From Chrysogorgia sp. JL179-B06 (Eukaryota > Cnidaria > Anthozoa > Scleralcyonacea > Chrysogorgiidae): 64,000 bases of DNA. Of the stretch, positions 10,749 to 21,062 are shown piece after piece; position 1 is the first letter of the stretch; every line of letters begins with the position of its first letter. Location of the stretch: positions 1,956,501 through 2,020,500 of the forward strand of contig JAYKKM010000145.1 in NCBI GenBank assembly GCA_035772405.1, written 5' to 3'. A program made the translations under genes and the position numbers. A model generated the notes under the pieces. It did no database searches. It was given only the letters and a program-made list of their open reading frames with translations, and was not told the DNA's origin.

Positions 10749-11064
10749 CAAGTGAATGAGCGGCACTGGGTGGCCAAGCTGGAACACACTCATTCCCAAA
10801 CACAGAAATACGAAAGCGCGGTTTTTTAAAACTCGTATATCTAGGATCCTTGTCTGTAGTCTTTCATTTCCTTTGAGGTAGGAATTACATGGAGGCACAC
10901 GGTACACCAAGGATGCCAGTGTAGGGATGAGGAGAAGGCCAGAGAGAATACGAGCTGTGTTTTGCCATCCAAAGGTCGATATGAGCATCTCTAAAAAAGG
11001 ACCAACGACTACAGTTCCTACGCCACCTGCAGCTGTTACTATTCCAAAAGCCAAAGCCATGTTC
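10749..11064 (-). CDS. SLC16-like monocarboxylate transporter, middle exon (TM4-TM7)
   Basis: Second visible exon of the transporter. It opens with RNMALAFGIVTAAGGVG, the MCT motif around TM4-5, then GPFLEMLISTFGWQNTARIL and a TM6 helix. A short charged intracellular loop (NERLQTRILDIRVLKNR) and the start of TM7 (FVFLCLGMSVFQLGHPVPLIHL) complete it. The loop is short compared with the long TM6-7 loop of typical MCTs. The acceptor is a long T-run ending CAG before GAACATGG; the donor is GTATGT after CACTTG. It begins with the last base of an Arg codon and ends in phase 0, fitting the exons on both sides. The introns either side are 5.6 and 8.8 kb and full of transposons. Confidence 0.9.
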
Positions 11065-11314
11065 CTGGAAAAAAAAGTTTTCAAAAATTCATAAACTTTT
11101 GACAGCGAAGCGAAGGCAGACTTATTTTTACCTCGATCTCTACTTCACAATTAAATCACGAGAAGCTAAATTAACAATCCTCATTGTTATCAAAAGTATT
11201 TGAAAGGAAGACAATTTTGGCAGCAGATACAAAGAATAGATTACAGAACAAAATAAAACGAGGGGTTCAGGGAAATTCGTTTTGAAACGTCAAACGATAA
11301 TTACAAAATCTTAA

Positions 11315-12582
11315 AGGTCAACTATACCTTTTGAGGTTATTCTATTTTTCGTTAGAATTCGAAAAGTTCAGTTCAAAACCGAAGAAAGAATTGAAATTGG
11401 TTGCTCGGTTACGCTTTTATAGTCTGTGAAAGATCGAGTTTTCAGCCTTTATCAGCCTGGTACTACCGGTATGTGATGTCATACCAGTGTGAAACGGCGA
11501 GAAAATACTGTATATTTAATTTTGGTTTTTTATTTAGTGAAGTTTGGAATACTATTTACTCTTGGGTGAGTGTCCAACCAAATATCAAGCACTGGAAGTC
11601 TGGGATATTATTACTCGGGCTAGCCGAGTCTAGGTTTCGGCTCTGTTTATTATTATTTTGGCAATGTTTTTGCATCATTGTTAACTAAATTAGTAGACTA
11701 GTGAGCGAGACTATGAATGTGGGATTACTACACATGCGCAGTCAAGTGACCCAGAGCCTGCGTTCCTTTTTATCAACCTCGTACCCAGGCTTTTCACCTT
11801 TGCGAAACTGAAAACTTTATGCTCTTCACTGAAAATCTTTGATGTGGCTGGGACGGGCTGGAAAGTATCTTGATCTTATTTATATACGCTCACAATCCCG
11901 ATCGCTTCGAAACGGGTTGGTCTACGATTTACTGCCATGCCTTATACACTGAGAACAAGATTAACCGATTTAATGCTTGCTCAAACTGAACCTGTTTGCC
12001 GGACTGACCATATGAATTGTTATTACATGAGCACAGGCCGGCTTGCTTGCCAGGCTGACCCTGTTTGCTAGAACTGGATTAGGTCAGCAAACAGGGTGGC
12101 TCATTTGGCGGGGCAGACTTCCGCTCAGTAAGCCAGCTTGAGTTAGTGGCTTGTTGAAAGACATTGTAGGCAAATTCAGTGATTTGAATTCAATATACAC
12201 AAATCTATAGTTGTAGGTACAATGGTACATGTAATGAGACAGCTGTCAGTGCAGGGGTGGTTAAATTTTCCATCATTGCAAACCCATAACATAGTTGGCC
12301 AGCGGCTTTGATTATATGAAGGTGAGTTGACTCAGTACCAAGTAGCCCGAGTTAACGCCTAGCGGGCGTCTTGTTTTGTTTAATAAACCATTACCAGTAC
12401 GACGTCATACCGGTAATAGTGCCATTCTTCCCAAAACGCGGTCGTCCAACAAGAGATCCGAAGAAATTCTCCTCAATAAATCCTGCGCTATATCATGAAA
12501 TTCATTTTTTTTCTTCACTTCTACAAAGTTAGATGATATCTCTTTCGGAGGAAAATAGACCCTCAAAAGGTATAGTTGACCT
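11315..12582. mobile_element. Probable TTAA-type non-autonomous DNA element, 1.27 kb
   Basis: Terminal inverted repeats AGGTCAACTATACCTTTTGA at 11315 and, reversed, ending at 12582 are identical for about 22 bp and similar further in. Subterminal inverted similarity also exists (ACCGGTATGTGATGTCATAC near 11467 against the complement of 12395-12425). TTAA stands at the left end (11311-11314); at the right, TTAA overlaps the end by one base, as if one T was lost. Nothing inside codes for a transposase. A fragment CAACCTCGTACCCAGG at 11777 resembles the ends of the MITE family at 16033 and 58611. Confidence 0.65.
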
Positions 12583-12878
12583 TAAAGCTTGCACAAGAGT
12601 TGGTTTAGAAGAGGCGTCATGGTACCCGTCACACGTGGGATGTTTCAACACGTTAATTTCTGGGCTATTAACTGCACGGCGTATAACCCGCACAGTGATA
12701 AAAATGTCACTTTTGGAAAATAAACCAGCGTCCGAAGATTGACTGCGATACGAACATGTGGGTACCGCATATTATATTTACTAGACAGATATAGTAATTA
12801 TGTTCTAATTCGTTCTACTCAAACGAACGTAAAGTATTTTACCTCTTAATTACTATAAATTAAGACGCATACAACAAT
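12583..12878. other. Short gene-free stretch
   Basis: No gene. A small inverted repeat TATAGTAATTA / TAATTACTATA (about 12789 and 12847) lies just downstream of the recombinase of the DIRS-like element and could belong to its terminus. Confidence 0.4.
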
Positions 12879-12912
12879 TGTTATGTTGGTTTGTGCTCAG
12901 GCGTATCAAACC
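12879..12912 (+). repeat. 34-bp direct repeat, copy at the recombinase end of the DIRS-like element
   Basis: TGTTATGTTGGTTTGTGCTC followed by AGGCGTATCAAACC. It differs by one base from 15042-15075. It may be part of a split terminal repeat. Confidence 0.85.
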
Positions 12913-12958
12913 GAAAGGTTTATTATAATTCAAAACTCTACGAATTTTTTTTTATTTT

Positions 12959-13895
12959 TTAAAGTCCCAGAGAATTTGTTACAGTTAATCTTTTGCTAAT
13001 GCTTTCTTGAATGTACATGTCTTTGGCCACATCGGATTTCCAACGACCGTGTAGCTTGAGCATCCTTTCAGAGACTTTCGGATTGTTGTTAACTGCTGCT
13101 GTAGCACCTCCGGATCGTAGGCTGTGTAATCCATACAACGTTGAATTGTGGCCAAGGCTTTCCAAACACTCTTTGAACACTTCTCTGCACCGTGTGTATG
13201 ACAATTTCGTCCCGTAGAGCTCGTACCTCTTCTTGGATTTATACAGTCTGACGGGTCTGAATATGGGAAGGTTGCTGTTTGGATCTATATCTGCTTCATT
13301 CATATATCTCTCTAAAAAGAGCAACTGGACAATATTGGTTACGCAGGCGTTTGATGAACACATAATTTCCTTCTCGATAAATGTCTGTTTTGGATTGCGG
13401 TACGAAAATACGGATATGATCAACTTCTTGCTCTATGTGATTTGCTGAAATATTACTCAATTCATTATAACGGAAAAAGCCGGCGTAGCCCAATGTGCAT
13501 ATGCAGGCCGTTCTTAATTCTTTTAGGGTTGCCCCCGGTGTGGCAAACTTATTTATGATTTCGCGTATCATATCCGAGGAAATAGGTAATTTCTTTTTGA
13601 CGGATGTTGTTTTCGACCGCTTAGCTGCTTCTAGAATGTTACGACACAACAAATTAGCTAGAGGGTTCGTGATATTTTCTGGTATAAAAGAATGCAACCA
13701 TTTTAACGCAGCGTGTGTCGTAACTATCGAGGCGTAAGAATTGGATCGAGTGACTGTCGGAACAGCACATGGAAATTCTGCCTGTAACCCGTGTTCACTA
13801 CGCCAGCTCATAAATTTTTTAATCTCGGTGGTATATCGCTTGGTTGTTGAACTTGCTCTTGACTTCATAAGTAAACTGGCCAGCTTTTTTGCCAT
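12959..13895 (-). pseudogene. Tyrosine recombinase of the DIRS-like element
   Basis: Site-specific recombinase used for integration. The N-terminal SAM-like helical domain (SSTTKRYTTEIKKFMSW, and ALKWLHSFIPENI) is followed by the catalytic domain. The first Arg is in GFFRYNELSNI, a Lys in PQSKTDIYREGN, the H-x-x-R box in HSLRSGGATAA, the His/Trp box in HGRWKS, and the tyrosine nucleophile in MYIQES. All five catalytic positions survive. A one-base frameshift in the T-run near 13305-13320 separates the first 199 codons from the remainder (13423-12959 frame), so it cannot be made as one protein from this copy. Confidence 0.9.
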
Positions 13896-14146
13896 CTGGT
13901 TTTATGCTGCTGGGCAGATTTTTCCATAATTGGCTGGAATTAAGGATCTGAAACTAAAGCATAGTGATCAGTTCAATATGAAGAAAGGAAAATATGAAAA
14001 TACACCACCAGAAACTGATTTGTAACGTTTTAATTTAAATTCTTCTCATACACACAGACATACACGCACACATACACATGCGTATCTAGGCCAGTGCCTT
14101 CGTACTATATGCGCCAGGCCAGTGCCTAATTGTCGAATACAACGTT

Positions 14147-15041
14147 TTAACGAAAGTCCATTCGAAGTGTCAAAATGTTCCCAAAGAATGCTGGTGAACC
14201 AAATAGTGAGTTTGTGTTTCTCCCGTGAGTTAAGACGGTTTTACCTTTAAATACCTTGTAATCTACTATGAAATTAACAAATTTTCGAGCTAGTATGGGC
14301 CAAAATGCGGAAGACGGCCAAAATGGGACCACTACTGTAGCGACGGCTTGGCATCTGTGTAGGTAATTCACCGCTCTGGCAATAAGACTAATAGGTGGAA
14401 CAATTAAGCAGTTTTCACCAGTCAACTTCTGTACGAAAAAATCAACTGCGGTGCAACCCGGATTCCAATGCCAAGAGAAAAATCTTTCTATCTTTTTGTT
14501 GTAATAATTGGCGAAACAATCTATCGAGTGTTTGCCCCAAATCGAGTCAAGATAACTGAAAAGCTCAGGTGTGATTTGCCAATCATCAATATCAATACTG
14601 ATTCAGTTAACCAGCCGTCATCCAAAAACAATGCTATTTTGACACCTTGTAACCTCCAATATTTCTCAAGAGGTTTCAAACATTTAGTAAACACATAAGG
14701 AGCCGTGGCTAATCCAAATGGTAGCACGGTAAACACATAACATTTTCCCAAGCCCGTTTTTTTCTAAGCCTAGAAATTTTTGAGAATCTTGATGAATGTC
14801 CACGTGATGGTAACCGCTTTTGAGGTCAAACGCAATCATATACGCGCTTTTTTTGAAATATGTCAAAGCAACTTTCCCGGCAGTCTTCGTATTTAATTTT
14901 GTCTTTCAAAACGTGGTTTACGTGTCGGAGATCTAAAATAAGCCTCTTTTTGCCGTTGGCTTGGACCGAAACTGATAACGGATTAACTAGTATAGGACCT
15001 TCGGATACTTCTTTTACGGTCAGACTGTAAAAGTTCTAAAA
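14147..15041 (-). pseudogene. DIRS-like reverse transcriptase and RNase H
   Basis: Minus-strand fragments in order: NPLSVSVQANGKKRLILDLR and HVNHVLKDKIKYED; FDLKSGYHHVDIHQDSQKFL (motif A); VLPFGLATAPYVFTKCLKPL; and the active site FLDDGWL. After that come an RNase H remnant and SWHWNPGCTAVDFFVQKL followed by PFWPSSAFWPIL, which I know from the region between RNase H and recombinase in DIRS/PAT elements. Open blocks at 14866-14684, 14751-14521 and 14425-14147 lie in different frames, so at least three shifts are present. Confidence 0.88.
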
Positions 15042-15075
15042 TGTTATGTTGGTTTGTGCTCAGACGTATCAAACC
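15042..15075 (+). repeat. 34-bp direct repeat, internal copy of the DIRS-like element
   Basis: Second copy of the sequence at 12879-12912 (one mismatch), lying exactly at the junction between the gag-like ORF and the RT. No protein similarity spans it, which suggests a deletion or rearrangement here. Confidence 0.85.
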
Positions 15076-15664
15076 AACAAGAGATTTAACAAAGAAATTA
15101 ATGATGTATTAACACTAATCTTACCGCGAAAAAGCTTATTATCATCAGTAGATTTAAACCTCTTGTTTTCACTGGGCTTAACTTTTGCGGCTTTTCTTTT
15201 CTTTTCTGCGGCGCTTTTGGCTTTCTTGAGCCGTTTTTCGTCTGCCGAGTCGGATGCCAAATCGTCAGATTCGTATTCCTCGACGACTGCCCAGCCCTCC
15301 TTATTTTTGTCTGCAATCTTGATTAGCTTCTGTCTCCTCTTAATTATTAGCTTTGCTTCGATCACCAATTCGCGTACCCGTTCGGGCTTATCGGCGTGGA
15401 CGTCTATGTTGTCCAGAATGCTTTCGACTTGAGCGTTGACCTCGAATTGCTTGCGATTACCTTTAAATTTCAGGACTGCCGTTTCTTTATCCGTTTTCGA
15501 CTTCGATTGTAATTGCTTCCCTTGGGCGTCTAGTTGTGAAGATATAGATACCCTTTGAATAGTGAGAAGACTTCTTGCACAATTTGATTGTCCTCTGGTT
15601 GAAGCGTTGTTTGACTAGATTGACCTCCTCTGACTTCTTCGTCGGTGTTAGGGTCTTCGCTCAT
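15069..15664 (-). pseudogene. gag-like protein of the DIRS-like element
   Basis: Starts ATGAGCGAAGACCC at 15664 with an acidic N-terminus (MSEDPNTDEEVRGG). It runs open for about 44 codons, then needs a one-base shift near 15545 to continue into the second block (ending at 15069). That block contains IIKRRQKLIKIADKNKEGW, a motif typical of DIRS gag proteins, followed by an Asp/Ser-rich stretch and a Lys-rich basic tail (KKAKSAAEKKRKAAKVK) suited to nucleic-acid binding. No zinc knuckle is seen. The C-terminus runs into the 34-bp repeat, so the true end is unclear. Confidence 0.7.
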
Positions 15665-15700
15665 GACTTGTTTGTCGTAAGATGCCGTTATTTGTAACAC

Positions 15701-16032
15701 TTCGGTTGATGATGCGAGAGAGAGAGAGAACGAAAGCTCTTTTGTTCGCTGTATTTATACTGCTTCAGGGTGTGTCAGATGATCTGAGTTATTCCCTAAG
15801 GGGAATACTTCGTGCATTGGGCTTACAATTACCATAACTTAATTACCTCGTAAGCCAGAGGAAAATACATGTTACGTCTCAAGTAAAACTATACTTAATG
15901 GACTGGAAAAGCGAATATCATCAGGCCCACGAAAGGCGCGAGTATTTGACGACGATTTCCTGCTTCGTAAACATTCGAAAGAAACTACTTACCGCGGTAC
16001 CCACAAAAAATATTAGAATCATGAACAAAGGG
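15701..16032. other. Possible DIRS 5' region, otherwise empty
   Basis: Contains a GA run (15706-15729) and the palindrome ATTCCCTAAGGGGAAT at about 15792. It is probably the upstream part of the DIRS-like element, but no terminal repeat match was found. Confidence 0.4.
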
Positions 16033-16522
16033 CCCAACCTCGTTCCCAGGGCATTTTGCCTCCACGGTGGAAGGTCGGCGAAAATGGCCCTGGGATCGGC
16101 TGGTCACATGACACCCAGAATTTCTGGGTGCTTAGATATGATAATTTTTGTGGTCTTCGTTCCATTGCCTTTGTCTACTTTGTTGACCTGAAAAATTGAA
16201 AAATATTCAATGCTCTTCAGAGTTGTTCATGCCAGCATTCGTAGGCATAAAAACAGTGAACAAGCTTCATAATCATGCACCATACATCCATGGTTATCTC
16301 TTACAAAAGGTATGAAGAAGCATATATCCAATTTAGCGAAAGCTATCACTTCTAATTTGCTGTAAAATTTGAAGACAGCATTCAGATTTAGATGAATAAA
16401 TTATACTCGGCTGAATTAATTGAGTTTTATGACAAATCGGATTATAGAATGGACCAGACGATCCAAGGGTCATTTTCGCCGACCGTCCGCTGTGGAGGCA
16501 AAATGCCCTGGGTACGACGTTG
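16033..16522. mobile_element. MITE, family shared with 58611-59083
   Basis: Ends are long inverted repeats (CAACCTCGTTCCCAGGGCAT, then TTTGCCTCCACGGTGGAAGG on the left; complement on the right). CAAAGGG occurs on both outer sides (16026-16032 and 16523-16529). The interior closely matches the element at 58611-59083 in opposite orientation. There is no coding capacity. Confidence 0.85.
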
Positions 16523-16662
16523 CAAAGGGACGCCATTTTGCGCGGGGAGCTCGTGGAAATTGCGCAGCATGCGTGGGAATATGACTCGTTCTCAGGGTAG
16601 ACACGCAGAAAAGGCGTCTACCATCAATGACGGTTTTTTTTTTATACATATTTTCGTCTTAC

Positions 16663-16909
16663 CTCAAAAACCAATACGGAAGCATACGGAATGTTGGAAA
16701 ATAACACATGGACGTCCCAACACCGTACATGATACCAAAAGTGAAGTAAAGAGGGTATATTTGCGTTACAAAAGAGGAAGATAGCATCCCAAACACTGTC
16801 AGTAGTCCCCCAATGAACCCAACTCGACGGCATCCATATCTCTCGCATAGCGCGGATGTCATTGGTGCAAACAAGAACATGTTGCCAATGGCAAGAGAGC
16901 TTATCCAAC
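16663..16909 (-). CDS. SLC16-like monocarboxylate transporter, upstream exon (about TM2-TM4)
   Basis: First visible exon of the transporter. After GWISSLAIGNMFLFAPMTS it encodes ERYGCRRVGFIGG, the short basic loop between helices, then two helices and MCYFPTFRMLPYWF, leading into the conserved MCT motif completed by the next exon (WFLR|NMALAFG). The acceptor is TTTTAG before GTTGG, and the donor is TTTGAG before GTAAGA. It begins with two bases of a Gly codon and ends with two bases of an Arg codon, exactly matching the exon at 10749-11064. The N-terminal exon with the usual DGGWGW motif was searched for to the right on the minus strand and not found. Confidence 0.88.
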
Positions 16910-17755
16910 CTAAAACGGATTCAAAATATATTAGTAGATTGATGCTAGTTTTATTGTATTTAAAAGTGGGGTACAGGATTTTCAGCACGGGCCTGCAAGA
17001 AATTAGTGTGCTACATTCAACGTGAATCTATAAGATCTTATAGAACTCTCGTATCAATTTAACTCTGAAAATTATGAAGAAGGCAAAGTACTAGCAATAC
17101 ATGCGTGTCTAATTCCATTCTGTCTCCATGTTCCACTGATTCAAAATTGTAAGGTTGCACGCAAACTCAGATAGCAGAGCGAAGTTACGTAAGCAATAAT
17201 TAGAGCTAGTGTCAGACTGGTCATGTTTAGACATTTACTGCAGGTTCTGGGGCTCTGCAGGTTCTGCAGGATCTTTCCTGAGTATTAACAATTACGATTA
17301 CCAAACTGCAACTCCCTAACTCAAAATTGCAATATTAAACACTTATTTACCGAATCAAGATATGGTCTGAAAACTCGGTAAACTTCAAAGCGGTTAACAT
17401 TGTTACAGCAACATTGAAACGTTGCTATTGGATGATTGCTTCATTATACCAAAAAAACAATGTGTTCACTATACCGTCACCGTGCACAAATTTGCATAAA
17501 GGCGAACAAAAAGATAGAACAAAGACTTCAGTTGAGTTTCCAGACCATACCTGCATTGACTATGATGCAAAATGACTAAGGGCAGGATAATTATGCCGAT
17601 AAGACAGACCAAACGAGGTTAATAAGGTTTTTATTATATGGCTCTTTTAAATTTCCTCAATTTTTTCGTAATTTTTTAAATCTTTTCAGCGGTTCCGTAA
17701 TGACTGGTCTTTAACGGTTTGTAAAGACCGCTCAGGAACCAATCAGATTGCAGAA
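16910..17755. other. Gene-free stretch upstream of the visible transporter exons
   Basis: No supported gene and no N-terminal transporter exon. A short CTGCAGGTTCTG triplication lies at 17237-17272. Confidence 0.45.
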
Positions 17756-17832
17756 AAGCTACGTTAAGACCGCTTATGAGCCAAGCTCATATATATGAGC
17801 TTGGCTCATAAGCGGTCTTTATAACGTAGCTT
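17756..17832. repeat. 77-bp near-perfect palindrome
   Basis: The left arm AAGCTACGTT-AAGACCGCTT continues as ATGAGCCAAGCTCATAT and is mirrored almost exactly by ATATGAGCTTGGCTCATAAG through AACGTAGCTT, with essentially no loop and one small asymmetry near the outer end. Another AAAGACCGCT lies 30 bases upstream (17723). It could form a cruciform or be a minimal MITE; no target duplication is evident. Confidence 0.9.
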
Positions 17833-18246
17833 GTAATAGAAACATACTGGACCTGCTAGTGTAATGAAAATTCTGCAAATCTGTTTGGTTAACCCATGGA
17901 TAGTAGAAAGACTGGATAGGAAACTAAGATCACATGTGACGTTTCCAGCGTGCTGATTGGTTAAGGCACCAGTTGATCGCGTGAAAACCTACAATCAATT
18001 TTAAAAGTCGTTGGGACACCTGAGATGTTCTAACATATACTTGATCTACATCATCTATTTGACAACGGGGCTACTTTCCCTCCCTCCCCCCTCCCTTTAC
18101 AATGTTGTCTAGTGAAACAAGTTATCATTTCGACGAAATTCGCTGTAGATATGGCATACAACATTGAACAGGGGCCCGGGGGAATCACAAAAAGGGGGAA
18201 ATGAGTCATAAATCTAGCGATTGTCCCAACACTTTTGAAAATAATT
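17833..18246. other. Gene-free stretch
   Basis: No ORF with a recognisable domain. Only low-complexity CTCCCTCCC sequence at 18076-18095. Confidence 0.4.
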
Positions 18247-18662
18247 GTAGTTGAAAATCGTGACGTCACAAAATCTCCATAAATCGCAACTTTTAGCAAC
18301 AATACAGCTAAAAATGATAGTCAAACTACCAAAAAATATAACGATGCCACTTTACGATTGAATATCCGACTACCATTACTCATTTTAGGCGAAAAGTTCC
18401 AACTTTAGACGGTGAAAAACGCGTCGCAAATGTCAACTAAAACAACGGTAGTTTTCTTCACAACAAAAAGAAAACAGCTTAAACAAAGACGAACAACATT
18501 TACCTCGAACACTTAGTCGTGGCTTAGGTAGGTTTGTGAGACCATGAAACGTTTTGGAATCTCAATATAGCTACCTGAATACGAAAATATGGTGAAGCCA
18601 AAGAGAAACTCAGCAAATCTGCATACTCGTGACATCTTCGTGATATCACGATTTTCAACTAT
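18247..18662. repeat. Possible fold-back element with 23-bp ends
   Basis: GTAGTTGAAAATCGTGACGT at 18247 is matched in reverse complement at 18640-18662 (GTGATATCACGATTTTCAAC). Borders and target duplication are not resolved, so this may be a MITE remnant or coincidence of related sequence. Confidence 0.4.
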
Positions 18663-19398
18663 GTTTTCACGCTGACGTCAGCAAGTTTCCCATCCAGTCT
18701 TTTTATTATCCATGGTTAAACTACTCGTTATCTAATTAACAATTATAATTTACTTTTGGAGTAAACATGGTAAATGTTGCATTTACTTCATATTTATTCA
18801 AAATTGAGTAAATGCGGCATTTACCAAGTTTACTCCTACATTTTTATTATTATATTTTTAATTATATTATTATATTTACTAAAGTTCAATATAATGGTTT
18901 TTGTCAAAATATCATGCTGGGCTTTGGTATTTATCCTAAGATTGCGAATCGATAGCTCATATAATTAACAATTATAAAATAACCGGACGTAAATGAGCGA
19001 GAACACGCTATCTGATTGGTTACCGAGCTCAAAAACCGTGCATTATAACTCAATAAAGCATAAGCTGACGTGTTCTTCGCGTAGATTTTGTCGTTTTTGA
19101 CGGATTTTAAGCAGTTTAAATCACAAAAGGAAGTCAAAGAATACCTGGATACAAGGCTAATCAAGGTTATATTAACACAACAGAATGTTTTAAATGCAAC
19201 GTTTAGTGTATTTTCATCATGTGTTTTCAATAAAGGCTTCCTAGCAACGCACATAACAACGCCTCTTATAACAGGTAAATCTACATTTTTCATGGCTTTA
19301 TTGTTAATAATAATGGTGTTCTTTTATAAAAGAATAAACGCATCTCTCGTGCCATTATAACTCGATAATCACACGCTACACGTTTTTTTATTTCTTAA
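18663..19398. other. AT-rich gene-free stretch
   Basis: Overlapping unassigned ORFs occur on both strands (19088-19360 plus, 18931-19293 minus). Neither shows a family motif. The motifs TTATCTAATTAACAATTATA (18729) and TAATTAACAATTATAAAATA (18961) recur, suggesting dispersed repeat ends. Confidence 0.4.
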
Positions 19399-19502
19399 TT
19401 AGATAACGAACACGAGGCTGAGTTTTCTGTATGAGCTGATAGTTAACGACGAGGAAGTCAGAGTTAACTATCGCTCATAGAAAACGAGGGCGAGTTATCT
19501 AA
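19399..19502. repeat. Imperfect inverted repeat around TTAGATAAC
   Basis: TTAGATAAC...GAGTTTTCTGTATGAG...GATAGTTAAC is mirrored by GTTAACTATCGCTCATAGAA...GAGTTATCTAA, two arms of about 48 bases with several mismatches. The same TTATCTAATTA end occurs at 18729, so this may be a MITE family end. Confidence 0.6.
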
Positions 19503-19744
19503 TTGTTTTAGTAAAAAAATTTCTACTATAAAGTTCCTTAACTACAAACGTCCTTGACCATAAAAGCAATTCTATATGCATATTTCGATCGGCAACAACA
19601 AATGTCGGCCAGCTATGATCAGTATTTACTAATGGTCGATAGAAGTGACTGCACAAAATACTAGGTACAAGTAGAAACTCATGGAAACAAGGTGAGGAAA
19701 AATTCTATACTTAAATTCGAAACTTGAAAAACGTCAAGCTGTAT

Positions 19745-20160
19745 CAATCTGCTGCATTTGGCTGCCTTTCAAACAGAGTGTTCCTCAACTGCCATCTGTA
19801 GGCAGCAGTCTACAACGCTATCTGCATTTCCACCCTCCTCTATGGAAGCGAAGTCTGCCAGCTGTGTGCCATACCGCTATATCGCCTTTCACATCCACAG
19901 CCTCCAGCGAATCCTCCGTCTCCGGTGGTCGGATAGGGTCACTCACACTGAGATTCGCAGAGTCAACTGCCAGCTTCGATGGGTGGGTCACGTCATCTAA
20001 ACACCCGTCATCTAAATTTCCTAGCTGCAGAGTTCAGTGGGAGGGCAGAAGAAGCGTTTCAATAAACATCTAAATACTGCCATATGAAGAAGTGCAACAT
20101 CCCATCGGATCACCTGGACTGGAGAGCAGCGGACAGGAACACCTGGTAAAACACCCGTGA
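19745..20160 (+). pseudogene. LINE reverse transcriptase, C-terminal tail fragment
   Basis: A decayed piece of the region downstream of the RT domain in LINE ORF2. The recognisable parts are STLLYGSEV in one frame, then HIHSLQRILRLRWSDRVTHT and QLRWVGHVI in the next, then GGRRSV/KKR-type basic residues. CNIPSDHLDWRAADRNTW closes the fragment. The order and spacing match the conserved tail (TLLYGSE, HxxxLRxIxxxxWxDRVTN, QLRWxGHV, WExxAxDRxxW). At least three frameshifts are present. No EN or RT core is nearby, so it is a short dead 3' fragment. Confidence 0.75.
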
Positions 20161-21062
20161 CGCTAGTTGCAACACTTTAAAGGCTGTTTAATCTTATAGG
20201 ATATAGTGGAACCGTATAGTTAGGATTACGATTAAGATTAGGGTTAGGATTAGTTATTTTCGATCATGCTGTTGAGGAGCGACGCGCCCGCAGACATGAA
20301 TCTATTTCTGCACCCCTGCCAGATCATAGAGATTATAAATAAAACTGCATCAAATCTTCATTTCAGTCAACTGAACGCCGCCATCTTAATTGGAGAGCAA
20401 TTTTATATTTAATCATTTTGACCTTTTACTCAGCTGAATATGGTCCAAGTAACAATAGAACAATAGGCTTAATCACCAAAATAATAGACAAATAGTGAAA
20501 AATATACACCAAAATTGTAGAATTTATTTGTCGGTTATGTTAAAAAATAGGTTTTGAACGATACACAGGTCCCTTGCCTGATTTCTTCGGCAGATTTATC
20601 GATGACTGTTTAGGAAAAGCGTCATGCTCACGTGTCCTTTTATAGCAGTTCATCAACTTTGTTGATTATTTTCATCCTGCTCTGAAGTTCATGTGGAAAA
20701 TCAGCAAAACCTGCGTGTCGTTCGTTGATCTTTTAATTTCGATTGAGTGATTCGCTCAAAACGTCTGTTTCATACAAGCATACTGACTCCCATAGTTATC
20801 TATTTTCTTCCTTTCATCCTAATCACATGGTCTCTCTCGCAGCCGTCGTTAGTGGGTAAATACGTACGTAAAATGAACAGGTTTTGTGATTGGCTATATG
20901 GAACAAAAGTGATAGGGTTAGGACATTGGTTTCTTTGTGGTTGATTCTATTGTTTTATTGTTTGAATCAACCAATCACAAAACTTGATAGTATAGGTAGG
21001 TGATGACCCTCGTTAGTGGCGTTCGGAACCTCCCGGGGGGAGATACATAATCAAATAAAAGA
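20161..21062. other. Gene-free stretch
   Basis: Includes an inverted pair GTTTTGTGATTGG (20881) / CCAATCACAAAAC (20970), about 90 bases apart, and a T/A-rich background. No supported gene. Confidence 0.4.

Larger units (their letters stand above)
12879..15700 (-). mobile_element. DIRS-like tyrosine-recombinase retrotransposon (decayed)
   Basis: In minus-strand order: gag-like ORF (15664-15069), reverse transcriptase and RNase H (about 15041-14430), a DIRS-specific linker (14425-14147), and a tyrosine recombinase (13895-12959). This order plus the RT active site LDDG instead of YVDD identify the DIRS order, which integrates by recombinase and makes no target duplication. A 34-bp near-identical sequence recurs at 12879-12912 and 15042-15075. 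Many frameshifts make it inactive. The outer limits are uncertain because the terminal repeats could not be matched. Confidence 0.85.

Noticed and set aside
19088..19360. 90-codon plus ORF with a hydrophobic C-terminus
   Set aside because: Overlaps an equally long minus ORF; no motif, AT-rich composition.
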